Origin: Calorimonas adulescens
Lineage (GTDB): Bacteria > Bacillota > Thermoanaerobacteria > Thermoanaerobacterales > UBA4877
Direction: 5' to 3'
NCBI RefSeq assembly: GCF_008274215.1
Contig: NZ_VTPS01000001.1
Coordinates: forward strand, 124,001-188,000
Length of the DNA stretch: 64,000 nucleotides
The translations under genes were made by a program, and so were the position numbers. Shown piece after piece: positions 9,227 to 17,818 of this stretch (position 1 is the stretch's first letter; each line of letters starts with the position of its first letter). Under the pieces are notes generated by a model, which worked only from the letters and a program-made list of their open reading frames with translations, did not search any database and was not told the origin of the DNA.

Positions 9227-9445
9227 TCACATTTTACCTGGTGGTAAAATTCTATCTAAAAAACTCCTCAGATCCTCGTGGTTATCTATAATCTTGCCAA
9301 AAAAATACCCCAGTAAAATACAAAACAGTACAAATACAGTCTTCCAAAAACCAACTGCAATTACAAGAACTGCAAAAAGTAGACCTAAAATCATACCCAC
9401 TATTTTTCCAAAATGTTTTTCAAGTATATCGTAAAACCTATCCAT
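9227..9445 (-). CDS. DUF2273 small membrane protein
   Basis: 72 residues with two hydrophobic helices (about 15-32 and 35-50) separated by a tight turn, ending [15 protein letters not shown]2273 proteins are almost always found beside AmaP and Asp23, as here. A role in anchoring or organising the Asp23 envelope complex is inferred from context; its biochemical role is unknown. AGGAGTGAG precedes the ATG. Confidence 0.85.
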   Translation of the reverse strand: MDRFYDILEKHFGKIVGMILGLLFAVLVIAVGFWKTVFVLFCILLGYFFGKIIDNHEDLRSFLDRILPPGKM

Positions 9446-9457
9446 ATAAACTCACTC

Positions 9458-9994
9458 CTATTCTACCCTTGGTTTAAGATTTACAGTAACATTATCAATA
9501 TATACCTTAACCTCAGCCACATTTATGCCTGTGATTGCCTCAACCTGTTCCTTCACAAGTTTCTGTATCTTTACCACAAGTTCCGGTATCTTTATTTCTG
9601 TAGCAACTATGAGATTTAACACAATAACAGCACCGTCATTTATAAAAAGTGCTTTAGTCTTAACCTCTCTAACTCCGTCTATGCCCTTTACCACCTTCTC
9701 TGATATGTTCTCCAGAGTTACAAGAGATATCCTTACCTCACCAAGCTGGGTCTGCCTTGCAATATTTTTTATGTTATTTTCACCTCTCACACCTGAGAGT
9801 AAAAACTTTATGCTTACTATTAAAAAGAGCAACCCAACAATGCCTATGATATAGCCATAGTCGTACAACAAGCCTGCATAACTTTCTATAATATGTACTG
9901 GTATGATGTGAAAACCCGAAAATATTACTAAAATTGATGCAACAGCAAGCAAAAAAGAATATATGGTAAGTACAATCCTATCAAACAAACTCAT
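9458..9994 (-). CDS. amaP: Alkaline shock response membrane anchor protein AmaP
   Basis: Membrane anchor that holds Asp23 at the envelope in Firmicutes. The two N-terminal helices (about residues 8-30 and 48-70) are followed by an Asp23-like domain (VRISLVTLENISEKVVKGIDG). The longest frame begins at 10111 inside the upstream gene, but AAGGAGG selects the ATG at 9994 (MSLFDRIVLTIYS), giving 178 residues. It sits between Asp23 and DUF2273. Confidence 0.87.
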   Translation of the reverse strand: MSLFDRIVLTIYSFLLAVASILVIFSGFHIIPVHIIESYAGLLYDYGYIIGIVGLLFLIVSIKFLLSGVRGENNIKNIARQTQLGEVRISLVTLENISEKVVKGIDGVREVKTKALFINDGAVIVLNLIVATEIKIPELVVKIQKLVKEQVEAITGINVAEVKVYIDNVTVNLKPRVE

Positions 9995-10027
9995 CAGCAG
10001 TGCCTCCTTATCTATACTTAATTCTAT

Positions 10028-10062
10028 GATATAACCCTCTGAATTACTCAGAGGGTTATATC
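10028..10062 (-). promoter_or_regulatory. Perfect 15-bp hairpin between asp23 and amaP
   Basis: GATATAACCCTCTGA and its exact reverse complement are separated by 5 nt, starting at the asp23 stop codon. No U-run follows (CATAGAATT on the RNA side), so it is not a standard intrinsic terminator. An mRNA stability or processing element that gives asp23 more transcript than amaP is a reasonable inference. Confidence 0.6.
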
Positions 10063-10463
10063 TACTTGGCTTTTTGAGACTGGCTTTCCTCCTCTTTTTC
10101 CTCTTTTGCAAAGTTCACTCCCTGCACATGTATATTTACTTCCACCACCCTCAACCCGGTCATTGTCTCCACAGCCTTTTTGACGTTTTCTTGTACTTTC
10201 CATGCTATCTCCGGTATTCTTGCCCCATATTCTACAATGATATACAAATCGATGACAGACTCCTTTTCTCCTACCTCTACCTTTACACCTTTGCTCAAAT
10301 TTTTGCGACCAAGCATTTCAGTAATACCATTTACCACACCACCACTCATGCCTGCAACACCATCGACTTCAGTGGCAGCAATACCTGCTATAATGCTTAC
10401 AACCTCATCAGATATCTTGATATTGCCCATCTCACCATTTGTGGCATTTATTTCTTCTTCCAT
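10062..10463 (-). CDS. Asp23/Gls24 family envelope stress response protein
   Basis: 133-residue Asp23 family protein. Conserved features: GNIKISDEVVSIIAGIAATEVDGV at the N-terminus (split naming), IVEYGARIPEIAWKVQENVKKAVE and LRVVEVNIHVQGVNF in the core. The tail is highly charged (KEEKEEESQSQK). In Staphylococcus, Asp23 is membrane-tethered through AmaP and counteracts cell-wall stress. Start ATG after GGAGGTG. Confidence 0.92.
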   Translation of the reverse strand: MEEEINATNGEMGNIKISDEVVSIIAGIAATEVDGVAGMSGGVVNGITEMLGRKNLSKGVKVEVGEKESVIDLYIIVEYGARIPEIAWKVQENVKKAVETMTGLRVVEVNIHVQGVNFAKEEKEEESQSQKAK

Positions 10464-10491
10464 ATGTACACCTCCAAATTCTCTCTATAAC

Positions 10492-10520
10492 ATTATACCA
10501 ATTTATTGCAATTGATGCAA
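10492..10520 (-). promoter_or_regulatory. SigA-type promoter of the asp23-amaP-nusB operon
   Basis: TTGCAT (10515-10520), 17-nt spacer and TATAAT (10492-10497) in the only gap between spoIIIAH and asp23. The start point would give a leader of about 20 nt before the GGAGGTG site. It separates vegetative genes from the sporulation operon upstream. Confidence 0.7.
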
Positions 10521-10567
10521 ATCTTAATAAAAATTTGACCTTCCATAAGTGGAAGGCTGATCCAATT

Positions 10568-11116
10568 TTATTGCCTTTTCATTATCTTTATGTTTTCTAT
10601 TGCAGTGCCAGTCTCCCGGTTTACTATATCTGTTATCTGTGCAACATCGGCTGGAGTAAGGTCCTTAGATGACTCGATTATAACATTAACTGAATCATCG
10701 TCTATGAACACCAAGGCATCTTCAAAGCCTTTAGCCTTTATAAGGTTTTCAATTATGGTCTCCTTCTCCGTCTCCTTCAAAAGTTCCATCATTTGTTTTT
10801 GAGCCTCATCTCTTGTCTGATCAGTTGTCTTTTCGTTTCCTACAATCTCCTTGAGTGTTTCTATGGATTCACTGCGCATCTTGTCTCTTTCCAATTTATA
10901 GGCTATAAATGAGTCTGTTGTCTTGGAAACCTCTTCTGTATTTGTATTATCGTTGCCTGATGTTTCCTCAAGGTTAACAGCTCCCTGCTGTTCATTATCC
11001 GCCTCTTTTGAAACAGCCCTATCAGAATTTACATTATACTGATAGTTTAAAAGTGCCGCTATACCTATCAATATAATCAGACTCCAAAGGGCAACAGACT
11101 TTTTCTTTAAAAACAT
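10568..11116 (-). CDS. spoIIIAH: Stage III sporulation protein AH
   Basis: Mother-cell half of the zipper-like channel that meets SpoIIQ in the forespore during engulfment. One N-terminal membrane helix (about residues 9-25) precedes an acidic linker and the C-terminal EscJ/FliF-like ring domain (SVNVIIESSKDLTPADVAQITDIV). 182 residues. It is the last gene of the spoIIIA operon. Confidence 0.93.
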   Translation of the reverse strand: MFLKKKSVALWSLIILIGIAALLNYQYNVNSDRAVSKEADNEQQGAVNLEETSGNDNTNTEEVSKTTDSFIAYKLERDKMRSESIETLKEIVGNEKTTDQTRDEAQKQMMELLKETEKETIIENLIKAKGFEDALVFIDDDSVNVIIESSKDLTPADVAQITDIVNRETGTAIENIKIMKRQ

Positions 11117-11128
11117 TAAAATCCCTCC

Positions 11129-11719
11129 TCAATTATGTGATAAGACCTCAATCCTATACAGTGGTACATTCAAAGCTGCTTCAACGGTCCTGCTGATGAC
11201 ATACCTTATCTGAGGATCGTCTGCCCCATCGGCCACGATCACCACCCCTCTTATTGTCGGATAGATTTTCTTGACTATAACTGGACTATTGTTGCCACCA
11301 CTCTGTATGGTAACCACCTGGCTGTTTATGTCTTTCTGATTTGTTGTCCGTATACCACCACCTGAATCCTTTTCATCTATTGTCTGATTGGACTCTTGAG
11401 TGTTCATTGCTGGAACCAGTTCCTCTTGGGATTCAAGCGTCACCATTACCTCTACACGGCCTATCCCATCCACCTTTGAAAGTATTTCTGTGAGCTTATC
11501 CTCCAACTGTTTTTCATATGACATCCCTTGGTCACTGACCTCTTTAACAACCTCTTTCGTATTTGTAGTTTCTGTACTACTGGATGTAAATAACGAACCT
11601 CCTATCATGAGAATCACACCCAAACCACAAATAATCATGAGATCATACTTTAATTTTTTTGAGTCTTTATTGTTAAACCATTCTCTCATTCTTCCAAACA
11701 CTTTATCCAATCTTCTCAT
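11129..11719 (-). CDS. spoIIIAG: Stage III sporulation protein AG
   Basis: Ring-forming component of the feeding-tube secretion complex. A single helix (about residues 30-46) precedes the periplasmic-side domain with VEVMVTLESQEELVPAMN and the end IRYVISRTVEAALNVPLYRIEVL. The frame opens with GTG at 11731, but AGGGG favours the ATG at 11719; the spacing is short, so the start is uncertain by a few codons. Confidence 0.92.
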   Translation of the reverse strand: MRRLDKVFGRMREWFNNKDSKKLKYDLMIICGLGVILMIGGSLFTSSSTETTNTKEVVKEVSDQGMSYEKQLEDKLTEILSKVDGIGRVEVMVTLESQEELVPAMNTQESNQTIDEKDSGGGIRTTNQKDINSQVVTIQSGGNNSPVIVKKIYPTIRGVVIVADGADDPQIRYVISRTVEAALNVPLYRIEVLSHN

Positions 11720-11723
11720 TCCC

Positions 11724-12239
11724 CTATCCACTTATAGTTATATTCGCTTTATCCACGTTATAGAATGAGGAAATGTCTTCTATTATTTTAGCCTTCAAGT
11801 CTTCGCTGACGTCATCAAGTTGTATCTCCACTCTTTTTATATATCCAAAGTGTTCTGTATCCCCAATGTCAGAATTGTAGTCTATTGACACTTTTTTTAT
11901 ATCTGCATCATATTTTTTACTCAGCCACTGTTGTATATTATCCTCCATATTCTTTTTGTATTGACTCTTAAACACCTCCTCATATACTTTTAAATACTTG
12001 TTGTCATTTGAAAACTCCTCTGACTTTAATCCTATCGTATTGGATAATACCTCTTTCTGTATAAAATCCTCACCCTTTATAAAATTTATGACAGGACTTA
12101 AAATGGTAATTATTATAATAAGTCCAGTTACCATATCTATATATTTTTTAAAGTTCGAGCCGGGCATTATTGCATCCAGTATAGTTATAAATATCATGAC
12201 AACAAATATGTTGATTATCCAACTCTTTAAAAAATTCAT
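11724..12239 (-). CDS. spoIIIAF: Stage III sporulation protein AF
   Basis: 171 residues with two N-terminal membrane helices (about 5-22 and 34-52) and an extracytoplasmic ferredoxin-like domain ending FYNVDKANITIS. It is an accessory part of the SpoIIIA-SpoIIQ channel. Start ATG follows GGAGGAAG; the stop overlaps the spoIIIAG frame. Confidence 0.92.
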   Translation of the reverse strand: MNFLKSWIINIFVVMIFITILDAIMPGSNFKKYIDMVTGLIIIITILSPVINFIKGEDFIQKEVLSNTIGLKSEEFSNDNKYLKVYEEVFKSQYKKNMEDNIQQWLSKKYDADIKKVSIDYNSDIGDTEHFGYIKRVEIQLDDVSEDLKAKIIEDISSFYNVDKANITISG

Positions 12240-12251
12240 ACCTGCTTCCTC

Positions 12252-13442
12252 CTATACCCCAGGATATGATGCCCCGATAAACATGGTAAGTGATATATAA
12301 AACATTACTCCAACACATATTACAGCCGTCAGGAGTACAGTCAATGAGTCACCTACACCGTCTAATGCGTCGACCAATTTTTTATCCGCAATTGGTTGTA
12401 TAACTGCAGCAGTGAATTTATAAAGCAGTATAAGGACTACAATCTTGGATATCGGCAAGGATATGATCATGAATAATGCTACAATACTTATCATCCTCAG
12501 TGCAGAGTTTATTACCATAGAAGAACTGAACATGACGTCAATGGTATCTGTAAGGACATGCCCTATTATGGGTATAAAGCTCCCTGCCGTGAATTTCATT
12601 GCGGTTACCATAAGGTTGTCTGCCGAATTTGACGTTACTCCTTCAATAGTGGCAATCCCTACAAATATGGTGAAGCATAGTCCCACCAGCACAACAGCAA
12701 CCTTTTGCACAAGTTTTGCAAGATATGATATCTGAACGCTTTCGCTTATGCTGTTTACAAGGTATATGATGGCCATTATAATTATGAGAGGCATTACTAC
12801 CTCCATAATAATCTGGGAAATAATCTCGACAGAACCAATCACCATCGGCTTAAACAGTGCTGCACCTGTAAGTGAACCGGTAGATGCCATTACTGTGATC
12901 AAAACTGGAAGCATAGCCTGCATAAAGTTTGTCATCTGGGTTATAGCATCTTTTCCGATTCCCAGTGCCATATTCAGATTCCGTGTTATTAGGATAGTAA
13001 TCATAACATATACAGACATTGAGGCAATATTATTTATTGATTCACTGTTAAAAGCGCCATGTATGGTTTTAAGTATTGCGGCAACCACACCAAGTACGAG
13101 GATCTCACCTAAAAAAAATAGGTTGCCAGCAACTTCTCTGAAGATGTACTTAATAAAACCAGTAAAAACATCTTTAAAACTTATGTACTCTTTACCATCA
13201 AGAATAGAATCCAAGAATTCCTTGAAGCTTATTTCAGGCATGAAGCCTTGCGATTCTTTATTTATGTCCTCTATCATTTGGTTAACCTCTGTCATGTCAA
13301 GAGCTTCAACGGTCTGGTCTATAACCTCATTAATACTTTTTGTGTCAATATTTTCTGTATCGCCAATGCTGGCCCGAACTTTTGGGGTAAAGGACAAAAT
13401 CAAAAGGGTTATAATAAACAATATAAGGTATATCTTTTTCAT
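12252..13442 (-). CDS. spoIIIAE: Stage III sporulation protein AE
   Basis: 396-residue polytopic protein with an N-terminal signal peptide (KKIYLILFIITLLILSFTP) and about seven membrane helices. It is the predicted export-gate-like membrane core of the SpoIIIA complex. Conserved blocks include PIIGHVLTDTIDVMFSSS and the C-terminal GDSLTVLLTAV segment. Gene order AE-AF-AG-AH is canonical. Confidence 0.94.
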   Translation of the reverse strand: MKKIYLILFIITLLILSFTPKVRASIGDTENIDTKSINEVIDQTVEALDMTEVNQMIEDINKESQGFMPEISFKEFLDSILDGKEYISFKDVFTGFIKYIFREVAGNLFFLGEILVLGVVAAILKTIHGAFNSESINNIASMSVYVMITILITRNLNMALGIGKDAITQMTNFMQAMLPVLITVMASTGSLTGAALFKPMVIGSVEIISQIIMEVVMPLIIIMAIIYLVNSISESVQISYLAKLVQKVAVVLVGLCFTIFVGIATIEGVTSNSADNLMVTAMKFTAGSFIPIIGHVLTDTIDVMFSSSMVINSALRMISIVALFMIISLPISKIVVLILLYKFTAAVIQPIADKKLVDALDGVGDSLTVLLTAVICVGVMFYISLTMFIGASYPGV

Positions 13443-13460
13443 TTTATCCCGCCTTACGCC

Positions 13461-13847
13461 CTATGGCATGATAGAAACCACCACATTTAAAAGGGCAAGT
13501 ATTATTGGGATGGCCTCAATTAAGATAAAGATTTTACCTGCCAGCTCAACCTTTGCTGAAAGATTCCCTTCTCCCACATCCTTACATACCTGAGAACTAA
13601 ATTCTGTCACATAGGCTATGCCGATTATCTTTAATATGTTATTTAAATAAATGAGATCGATGTTTGTCCTTGCCGTCAGTTGATTGAAAACATTTATTAC
13701 AGCGGATATTTTCGATACCACAAAGATTAATATGGTTACGCCTGCAGCCACACTTATGAGCATGGCAATTTCAGGCCGCTCGGATCGTATTGAAACCATG
13801 AGAATGGCAGCTATTATTGCGAATATTGCTATCTGAAAAATGCTCAT
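13461..13847 (-). CDS. spoIIIAD: Stage III sporulation protein AD
   Basis: 128-residue membrane protein with four hydrophobic segments, family start MSIFQIAIFAIIAAILM. GAGGTG chooses the ATG at 13847 over a TTG at 13862. A SpoIIIAC/AD family signature (YVTEFSSQVCKDVGEGNLSA) is present. It is part of the mother-cell membrane complex. Confidence 0.93.
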   Translation of the reverse strand: MSIFQIAIFAIIAAILMVSIRSERPEIAMLISVAAGVTILIFVVSKISAVINVFNQLTARTNIDLIYLNNILKIIGIAYVTEFSSQVCKDVGEGNLSAKVELAGKIFILIEAIPIILALLNVVVSIMP

Positions 13848-13858
13848 AGATTGGCACC

Positions 13859-14056
13859 TCAATATAGCTGAAACATTGTCTTAACGGCATTAAAAAGATT
13901 ACTGACCATGGTTATTACCATCATCAAGACTACCACCAGGCCTACAAGGGTTACCATCATGGCTTGTTCTTTCCTATCAGAGCTGACAAGAACCATATTT
14001 AAGACAGCTACAAGTATACCAATGGCAGCAATTTTGAATATTATGTCAACATTCAT
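13859..14056 (-). CDS. spoIIIAC: Stage III sporulation protein AC
   Basis: 65-residue two-helix membrane protein (MNVDIIFKIAAIGILVAVL at the start), resembling one half of SpoIIIAD. Length and position match spoIIIAC. A short gap of about 12 nt separates it from spoIIIAD, consistent with tight coupling. Confidence 0.93.
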   Translation of the reverse strand: MNVDIIFKIAAIGILVAVLNMVLVSSDRKEQAMMVTLVGLVVVLMMVITMVSNLFNAVKTMFQLY

Positions 14057-14071
14057 CTGTTTTCCCCTTTC

Positions 14072-14593
14072 TCAGATCAATAGTATGGCCAGGCCAAGTC
14101 CACCCAGCAGGCCAAGATTCCTATACATTTTTACGTTTTTATCCTTTTCTGCCGCTGCTTTTTCTACAAGCATATCAAGCTGTTTTGAAAGAAGGGTCAA
14201 GCTTTTCTCCTGGTTTACCGTGTCGCTTGTGCCAATCACGTCTCCCAGTGTTTTTACAAGTTCAATCTCCTCATCATTAAAATCAAGCCACTCCAAATTC
14301 TTGTTTAACGCTTCCTCCCATGCTATATGCGCTGTATAACCTTTTTTCAGGTTTAAAATACATGAAAATTCTGTAAAGATGTCGGCCACAGGACCGTCGG
14401 TCTTCTGCCCGATTATACTCGATGCCTCAGAAAGGGTCATATGTGTGTATGCTATCTCACTTCTTAACATTTCCAGACATATACTGAAAGCCTTAAGATT
14501 TTCAAGGCGATTTATATATATGTTGCTATACAGTGCGCCTCCCATGCTGCAGGACGCTACTATGAGTATAGCCCCAGTTATCTTAAATATCAT
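14072..14593 (-). CDS. spoIIIAB: Stage III sporulation protein AB
   Basis: Relative of type II secretion protein F, with one helix at each end and a helical cytoplasmic domain between (LEMLRSEIAYTHMTLSEA). It ends GLLGGLGLAILLI. GGAG selects the ATG at 14593 rather than the TTG at 14599. It overlaps spoIIIAA by 4 nt. Confidence 0.93.
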   Translation of the reverse strand: MIFKITGAILIVASCSMGGALYSNIYINRLENLKAFSICLEMLRSEIAYTHMTLSEASSIIGQKTDGPVADIFTEFSCILNLKKGYTAHIAWEEALNKNLEWLDFNDEEIELVKTLGDVIGTSDTVNQEKSLTLLSKQLDMLVEKAAAEKDKNVKMYRNLGLLGGLGLAILLI

Positions 14594-15570
14594 TGGCAAT
14601 CACTCCTCATAGGAGCATCTATAAGGCTATTTAACATCCCATCGTATATAGCCTCAATGGTACCCCTGCCCATTGATGTGCCCAGAACTATATATCTATC
14701 AAAAAGCCTTTCTTCTATTAGCGGGGCAATGTTAGACTTCCTTTTCAATTCCTCAATATCAGAGGCGTGGACAGTGGTGATGATATTGACACCTGCGTTA
14801 CATGCCTCCTCTATTGCGTCAATATCACTTTTTCTGCCAATTTCGTCAGTGCATATCACCTCAGGTGACATCGATCGTATAAGAAGGATTATTCCCAGAG
14901 CTTTTGGACAGCAGTCCAGTACATCCGTCCTTACACCTACGTCATTCTGCGGTATGCCGTTGTAACAACCAGCTATCTCAGACCTCTCATCTACAACGCC
15001 AACCTTAAGTCCTGGCCTACCCGGCCCTCCATTGCTTATATTCCTCACCATATCCCTTAACAGCGTTGTCTTTCCTGCCATGGGCGGGGATAGTATCATG
15101 GTGTTATATACCCCTCTTGGTGGTCTGTATATGTAGTCAATCGCTTTATCTGAAACTCCTTTTAGTTCCCTGGTTATCCTTATATTTATTCCTGTGACAT
15201 TTTTAAGTGTCTTTATATCCCCATTTTCCATTACCACTCTTCCGGCCAGGCCTACCCTGTGCCCTCCACGAAGGGTTATAAATCCATTTTTTAACTCATC
15301 CTGAAAAGCATAGATTGAGCTTTCACTTATAAGCTCCAATGTTTCAACCATATCTTTATGGCTTACAGTATACGCTCGTTTATTGTCCTGTGTTGTAAAT
15401 CCCTTTGATGTAAGCATCATATCAGTACCTCTGTTTATTATCATTAATGGCCTGCCCTCTCTTATGCGAATTTCCTCCAGACCTCCCCAGGTACTGGTGT
15501 CAACATATTTTTTTATTATTTCCCTTAAGCTTATTGAAAGTCCATTTAAAATATCCTCATAGGTATCCAT
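14590..15570 (-). CDS. spoIIIAA: Stage III sporulation protein AA (ATPase)
   Basis: Secretion-type ATPase that energises the SpoIIIA channel. The Walker A motif is SPPMAGKTTLLRDM, and the downstream ICTDEIGRKSDIDAIEEA block holds the Walker B acidic residues. About 326 residues. Three in-frame ATG codons occur; AGGGAGG is best spaced for the one at 15570 (MDTYEDILNGL). First gene of the operon, transcribed in the mother cell. Confidence 0.94.
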   Translation of the reverse strand: MDTYEDILNGLSISLREIIKKYVDTSTWGGLEEIRIREGRPLMIINRGTDMMLTSKGFTTQDNKRAYTVSHKDMVETLELISESSIYAFQDELKNGFITLRGGHRVGLAGRVVMENGDIKTLKNVTGINIRITRELKGVSDKAIDYIYRPPRGVYNTMILSPPMAGKTTLLRDMVRNISNGGPGRPGLKVGVVDERSEIAGCYNGIPQNDVGVRTDVLDCCPKALGIILLIRSMSPEVICTDEIGRKSDIDAIEEACNAGVNIITTVHASDIEELKRKSNIAPLIEERLFDRYIVLGTSMGRGTIEAIYDGMLNSLIDAPMRSDCQ

Positions 15571-15629
15571 ATACATGTCCTCCCTTTTCTGTAACATTTA
15601 TATTTTCATACCTTCAGAATTATGCCAAT

Positions 15630-15660
15630 AAAAAAAGATGGGCTCAAAACCCATCTTTTA
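15630..15660 (-). terminator. Intrinsic terminator upstream of spoIIIAA
   Basis: AAGATGGG and CCCATCTT form a stem around a 7-nt loop, followed on the minus strand by a run of seven T. It closes the efp-CD1247-like unit and insulates the sporulation operon. Confidence 0.88.
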
Positions 15661-15668
15661 TAATCCAT

Positions 15669-16058
15669 TCAGTCTTCATCTTGACTGTCATCATTTATCT
15701 CATTAAGGTCAATATTCTCATGGCATTTGGGACATTCTATCTGATCATTGTCGTAATAGGTATCCTCATCCAAGAATAAAGTCTCATGGCAGTGAGGACA
15801 CTCTATCTCCACATAATCATCTTCGTCCTCTTCCTCTCCATAGTAGTCATCCTCAAGGTCAGACAGGTCATCATCCATGTCTTCAAGATAATCATTGAGT
15901 TCCGCCTGAGCCTCATCCAGGTCATTTATAGCATCAGCAAATTCTTCCAAGGTATCTATTATTGCCAAAATAACTCTACCTTCTTTAGTATCGTCCTTTA
16001 CGCCCAAACCCTCCGCCAAGCCCTTCAGGTATGAGACTTTTTCATTTAAATACTGCAT
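15669..16058 (-). CDS. CD1247 N-terminal domain-containing protein with zinc-ribbon-like tail
   Basis: 129 residues. The N-terminal helical part (YLNEKVSYLKGLAEGLGV) matches the family named after Clostridioides difficile CD1247. A very acidic linker follows (SDLEDDYYGEEEDEDDY), then two CxxC pairs in CPHCHETLFLD and CPKCHENIDL that should bind one zinc ion. It lies between efp and spoIIIA in many Clostridia. Function is not known; a regulatory or nucleic-acid-related role is only a guess from the ribbon. Confidence 0.8.
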   Translation of the reverse strand: MQYLNEKVSYLKGLAEGLGVKDDTKEGRVILAIIDTLEEFADAINDLDEAQAELNDYLEDMDDDLSDLEDDYYGEEEDEDDYVEIECPHCHETLFLDEDTYYDNDQIECPKCHENIDLNEINDDSQDED

Positions 16059-16106
16059 CTCTATTCCTCCTTTTCACTTTTAGATTTTACCCACTTGGTA
16101 CACTGT

Positions 16107-16664
16107 TTATACCCTCTCCATGTATTCCCCAGTCCTGGTATCTATCCTGATAACATCTCCCTGATTGACAAACAGAGGCACCTGGATGACAGCTCCTGTC
16201 TCTACCTTGGCTGGTTTTGTGCTACCCGATACTGTATTGCCTCTCACACCAGGTTCAGTCTCAACCACCTGAAGCTCCACGAAGGTAGGCGGAGAAACTG
16301 ATATGACTTCGCCCTTGTAGAATTCCAGCGTTGCAATCATGTTCTCTTTTAAATAGGGTATGGCATCCTCAACTTTATCGCTGCCTATAGCATACTGTTC
16401 ATAGGTATCCATGTCCATAAAGTAATAAAGATTGCCATCATTGTAAAGGTATTGCATATCTCTTCTCTCGATATGTACCTCTTCAAACTTTTCTGTAGGA
16501 TTAAACGTTCTTTCTACTACTGCACCAGTTATAACATTTTTATACTTTGTCCTTACAAAAGCGGCACCCTTCCCAGGCTTGACGTGCTGAAAGTCTACTA
16601 TAAGACACACCTGTCCATCTATCTCTACAGTCATACCTTTTCTGAAATCTCCTGCTGTAACCAT
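16107..16664 (-). CDS. efp: Elongation factor P
   Basis: 185-residue factor that relieves ribosome stalling at polyproline stretches. Domain I has [10 protein letters not shown] with Lys32 at the loop tip, the residue that is modified in Bacillus. Domain III ends [17 protein letters not shown], as usual. Start ATG after GGAGGGG. It lies just downstream of pepP, a frequent pairing in Firmicutes. Confidence 0.96.
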   Translation of the reverse strand: MVTAGDFRKGMTVEIDGQVCLIVDFQHVKPGKGAAFVRTKYKNVITGAVVERTFNPTEKFEEVHIERRDMQYLYNDGNLYYFMDMDTYEQYAIGSDKVEDAIPYLKENMIATLEFYKGEVISVSPPTFVELQVVETEPGVRGNTVSGSTKPAKVETGAVIQVPLFVNQGDVIRIDTRTGEYMERV

Positions 16665-16682
16665 CTATGACCCCTCCAAAAC

Positions 16683-17762
16683 TTATAGTATCTCCAATTT
16701 TTTGTCGATATGTGTAAGGTTTAATATACCGTTATTCTTTACAACCAACAGGTCTTCGATACGTACACCGCCCAATCCGGGTATATATATGCCAGGTTCA
16801 CACGTAACTACACTGTTCTCCTTCAATGGTTTGTCGCCCCGCTTATTAACCTGGGGAGGTTCATGTACCTGAAGACCTACACCATGGCCCAGTCCATGAC
16901 CAAAATATTCACCAAAGCCGTATCTCTCAATTACATCCCTGGCAAGCTTATCAGCTTCAATTCCCGTCATTCCAGCCTTCATTCCCTCTAAAGCTGCCAT
17001 TTGTGCCTCCAATACGACGCTGTATATATCTTTTTGTTTTTCACTGGCATGACCTACAATGTATGTTCTGGTCATATCAGAACAATACCAGTCCCACATA
17101 ATGCCAAAATCTATCGTTACAAAGTCTCCATCCTCTATAACCTTATCAGTAGCTCTACCATGGGGTAAGGAAGACCTCCAACCGCTGGCAACTATTGTCT
17201 CAAAAGAAAGTCCCGCTGCTCCCCCTTTTTTTATGTACATCTCCAGTTCTATCGCTACCTCTTTTTCAGTCATCCCTGGTCTAATCAGACCTTTTACATA
17301 TCCTAAAGCCTCCTCAGCCAGAGACTGTGCCTTGGATATCCTCTCTATTTCACCTTCGTCTTTCACCTGTCTGATATCTTTTATAAGGTCACCCAAGGGA
17401 ATCAGTTCAATGCCATCCAAATTTTCCTTTAAATCGCTATAGAGCTTGTAGTTTATAAACTCCTCTTCAAAACATGCCGTTTTTATTCCAATGCTGTTTA
17501 TGAACGCCGGCAGTTCCTTCGCCTGATTGTCTGCCCTTACCACCTCAAAATTAGGCGATTCATTTTCTGCCTGTTCTATATACCTGAAATCAGTCACAAG
17601 ATAAGTCTTATCATGGGTAATAACTGCGCAGCCCTCACCACCGGTAAAACCTGTCATATAATACATGTTATGAGGTTCAAAGATCAATACAGCGTCTACA
17701 CCCTTTTCTTCGAGTCCTTTCCTTAATTTCCCAATCCTGTCCGTATTAAAACCTCCTTTCAT
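16683..17762 (-). CDS. pepP: Xaa-Pro aminopeptidase (M24 family)
   Basis: 359-residue pita-bread metallopeptidase removing N-terminal residues before proline. The dinuclear metal site is visible as [16 protein letters not shown] (two Asp), [14 protein letters not shown] (His) and [10 protein letters not shown] plus GVRIED (two Glu). An N-terminal creatinase-like domain precedes it. AAGGTGAT upstream supports ATG 17762; the AAGGAGGT inside codons 2-4 has no suitable start after it. Confidence 0.92.
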   Translation of the reverse strand: MKGGFNTDRIGKLRKGLEEKGVDAVLIFEPHNMYYMTGFTGGEGCAVITHDKTYLVTDFRYIEQAENESPNFEVVRADNQAKELPAFINSIGIKTACFEEEFINYKLYSDLKENLDGIELIPLGDLIKDIRQVKDEGEIERISKAQSLAEEALGYVKGLIRPGMTEKEVAIELEMYIKKGGAAGLSFETIVASGWRSSLPHGRATDKVIEDGDFVTIDFGIMWDWYCSDMTRTYIVGHASEKQKDIYSVVLEAQMAALEGMKAGMTGIEADKLARDVIERYGFGEYFGHGLGHGVGLQVHEPPQVNKRGDKPLKENSVVTCEPGIYIPGLGGVRIEDLLVVKNNGILNLTHIDKKLEIL

Positions 17763-17818
17763 AGCTGTGAATCACCTTATATATATTAACATATATTTTG
17801 ACTGTTGAATAGAGTTCT

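Noticed and set aside
12748-13593. 281-codon plus-strand frame opposite spoIIIAE and spoIIIAD
   Set aside because: It is the mirror of clear spoIIIA genes, has Ser/Ile-rich composition typical of antisense frames and no ribosome site.
15590-15625. SigE-like promoter before spoIIIAA
   Set aside because: A GCATAATT and an AATATAAAT about 14 nt apart lie at the right place, but match the SigE consensus too loosely to list.
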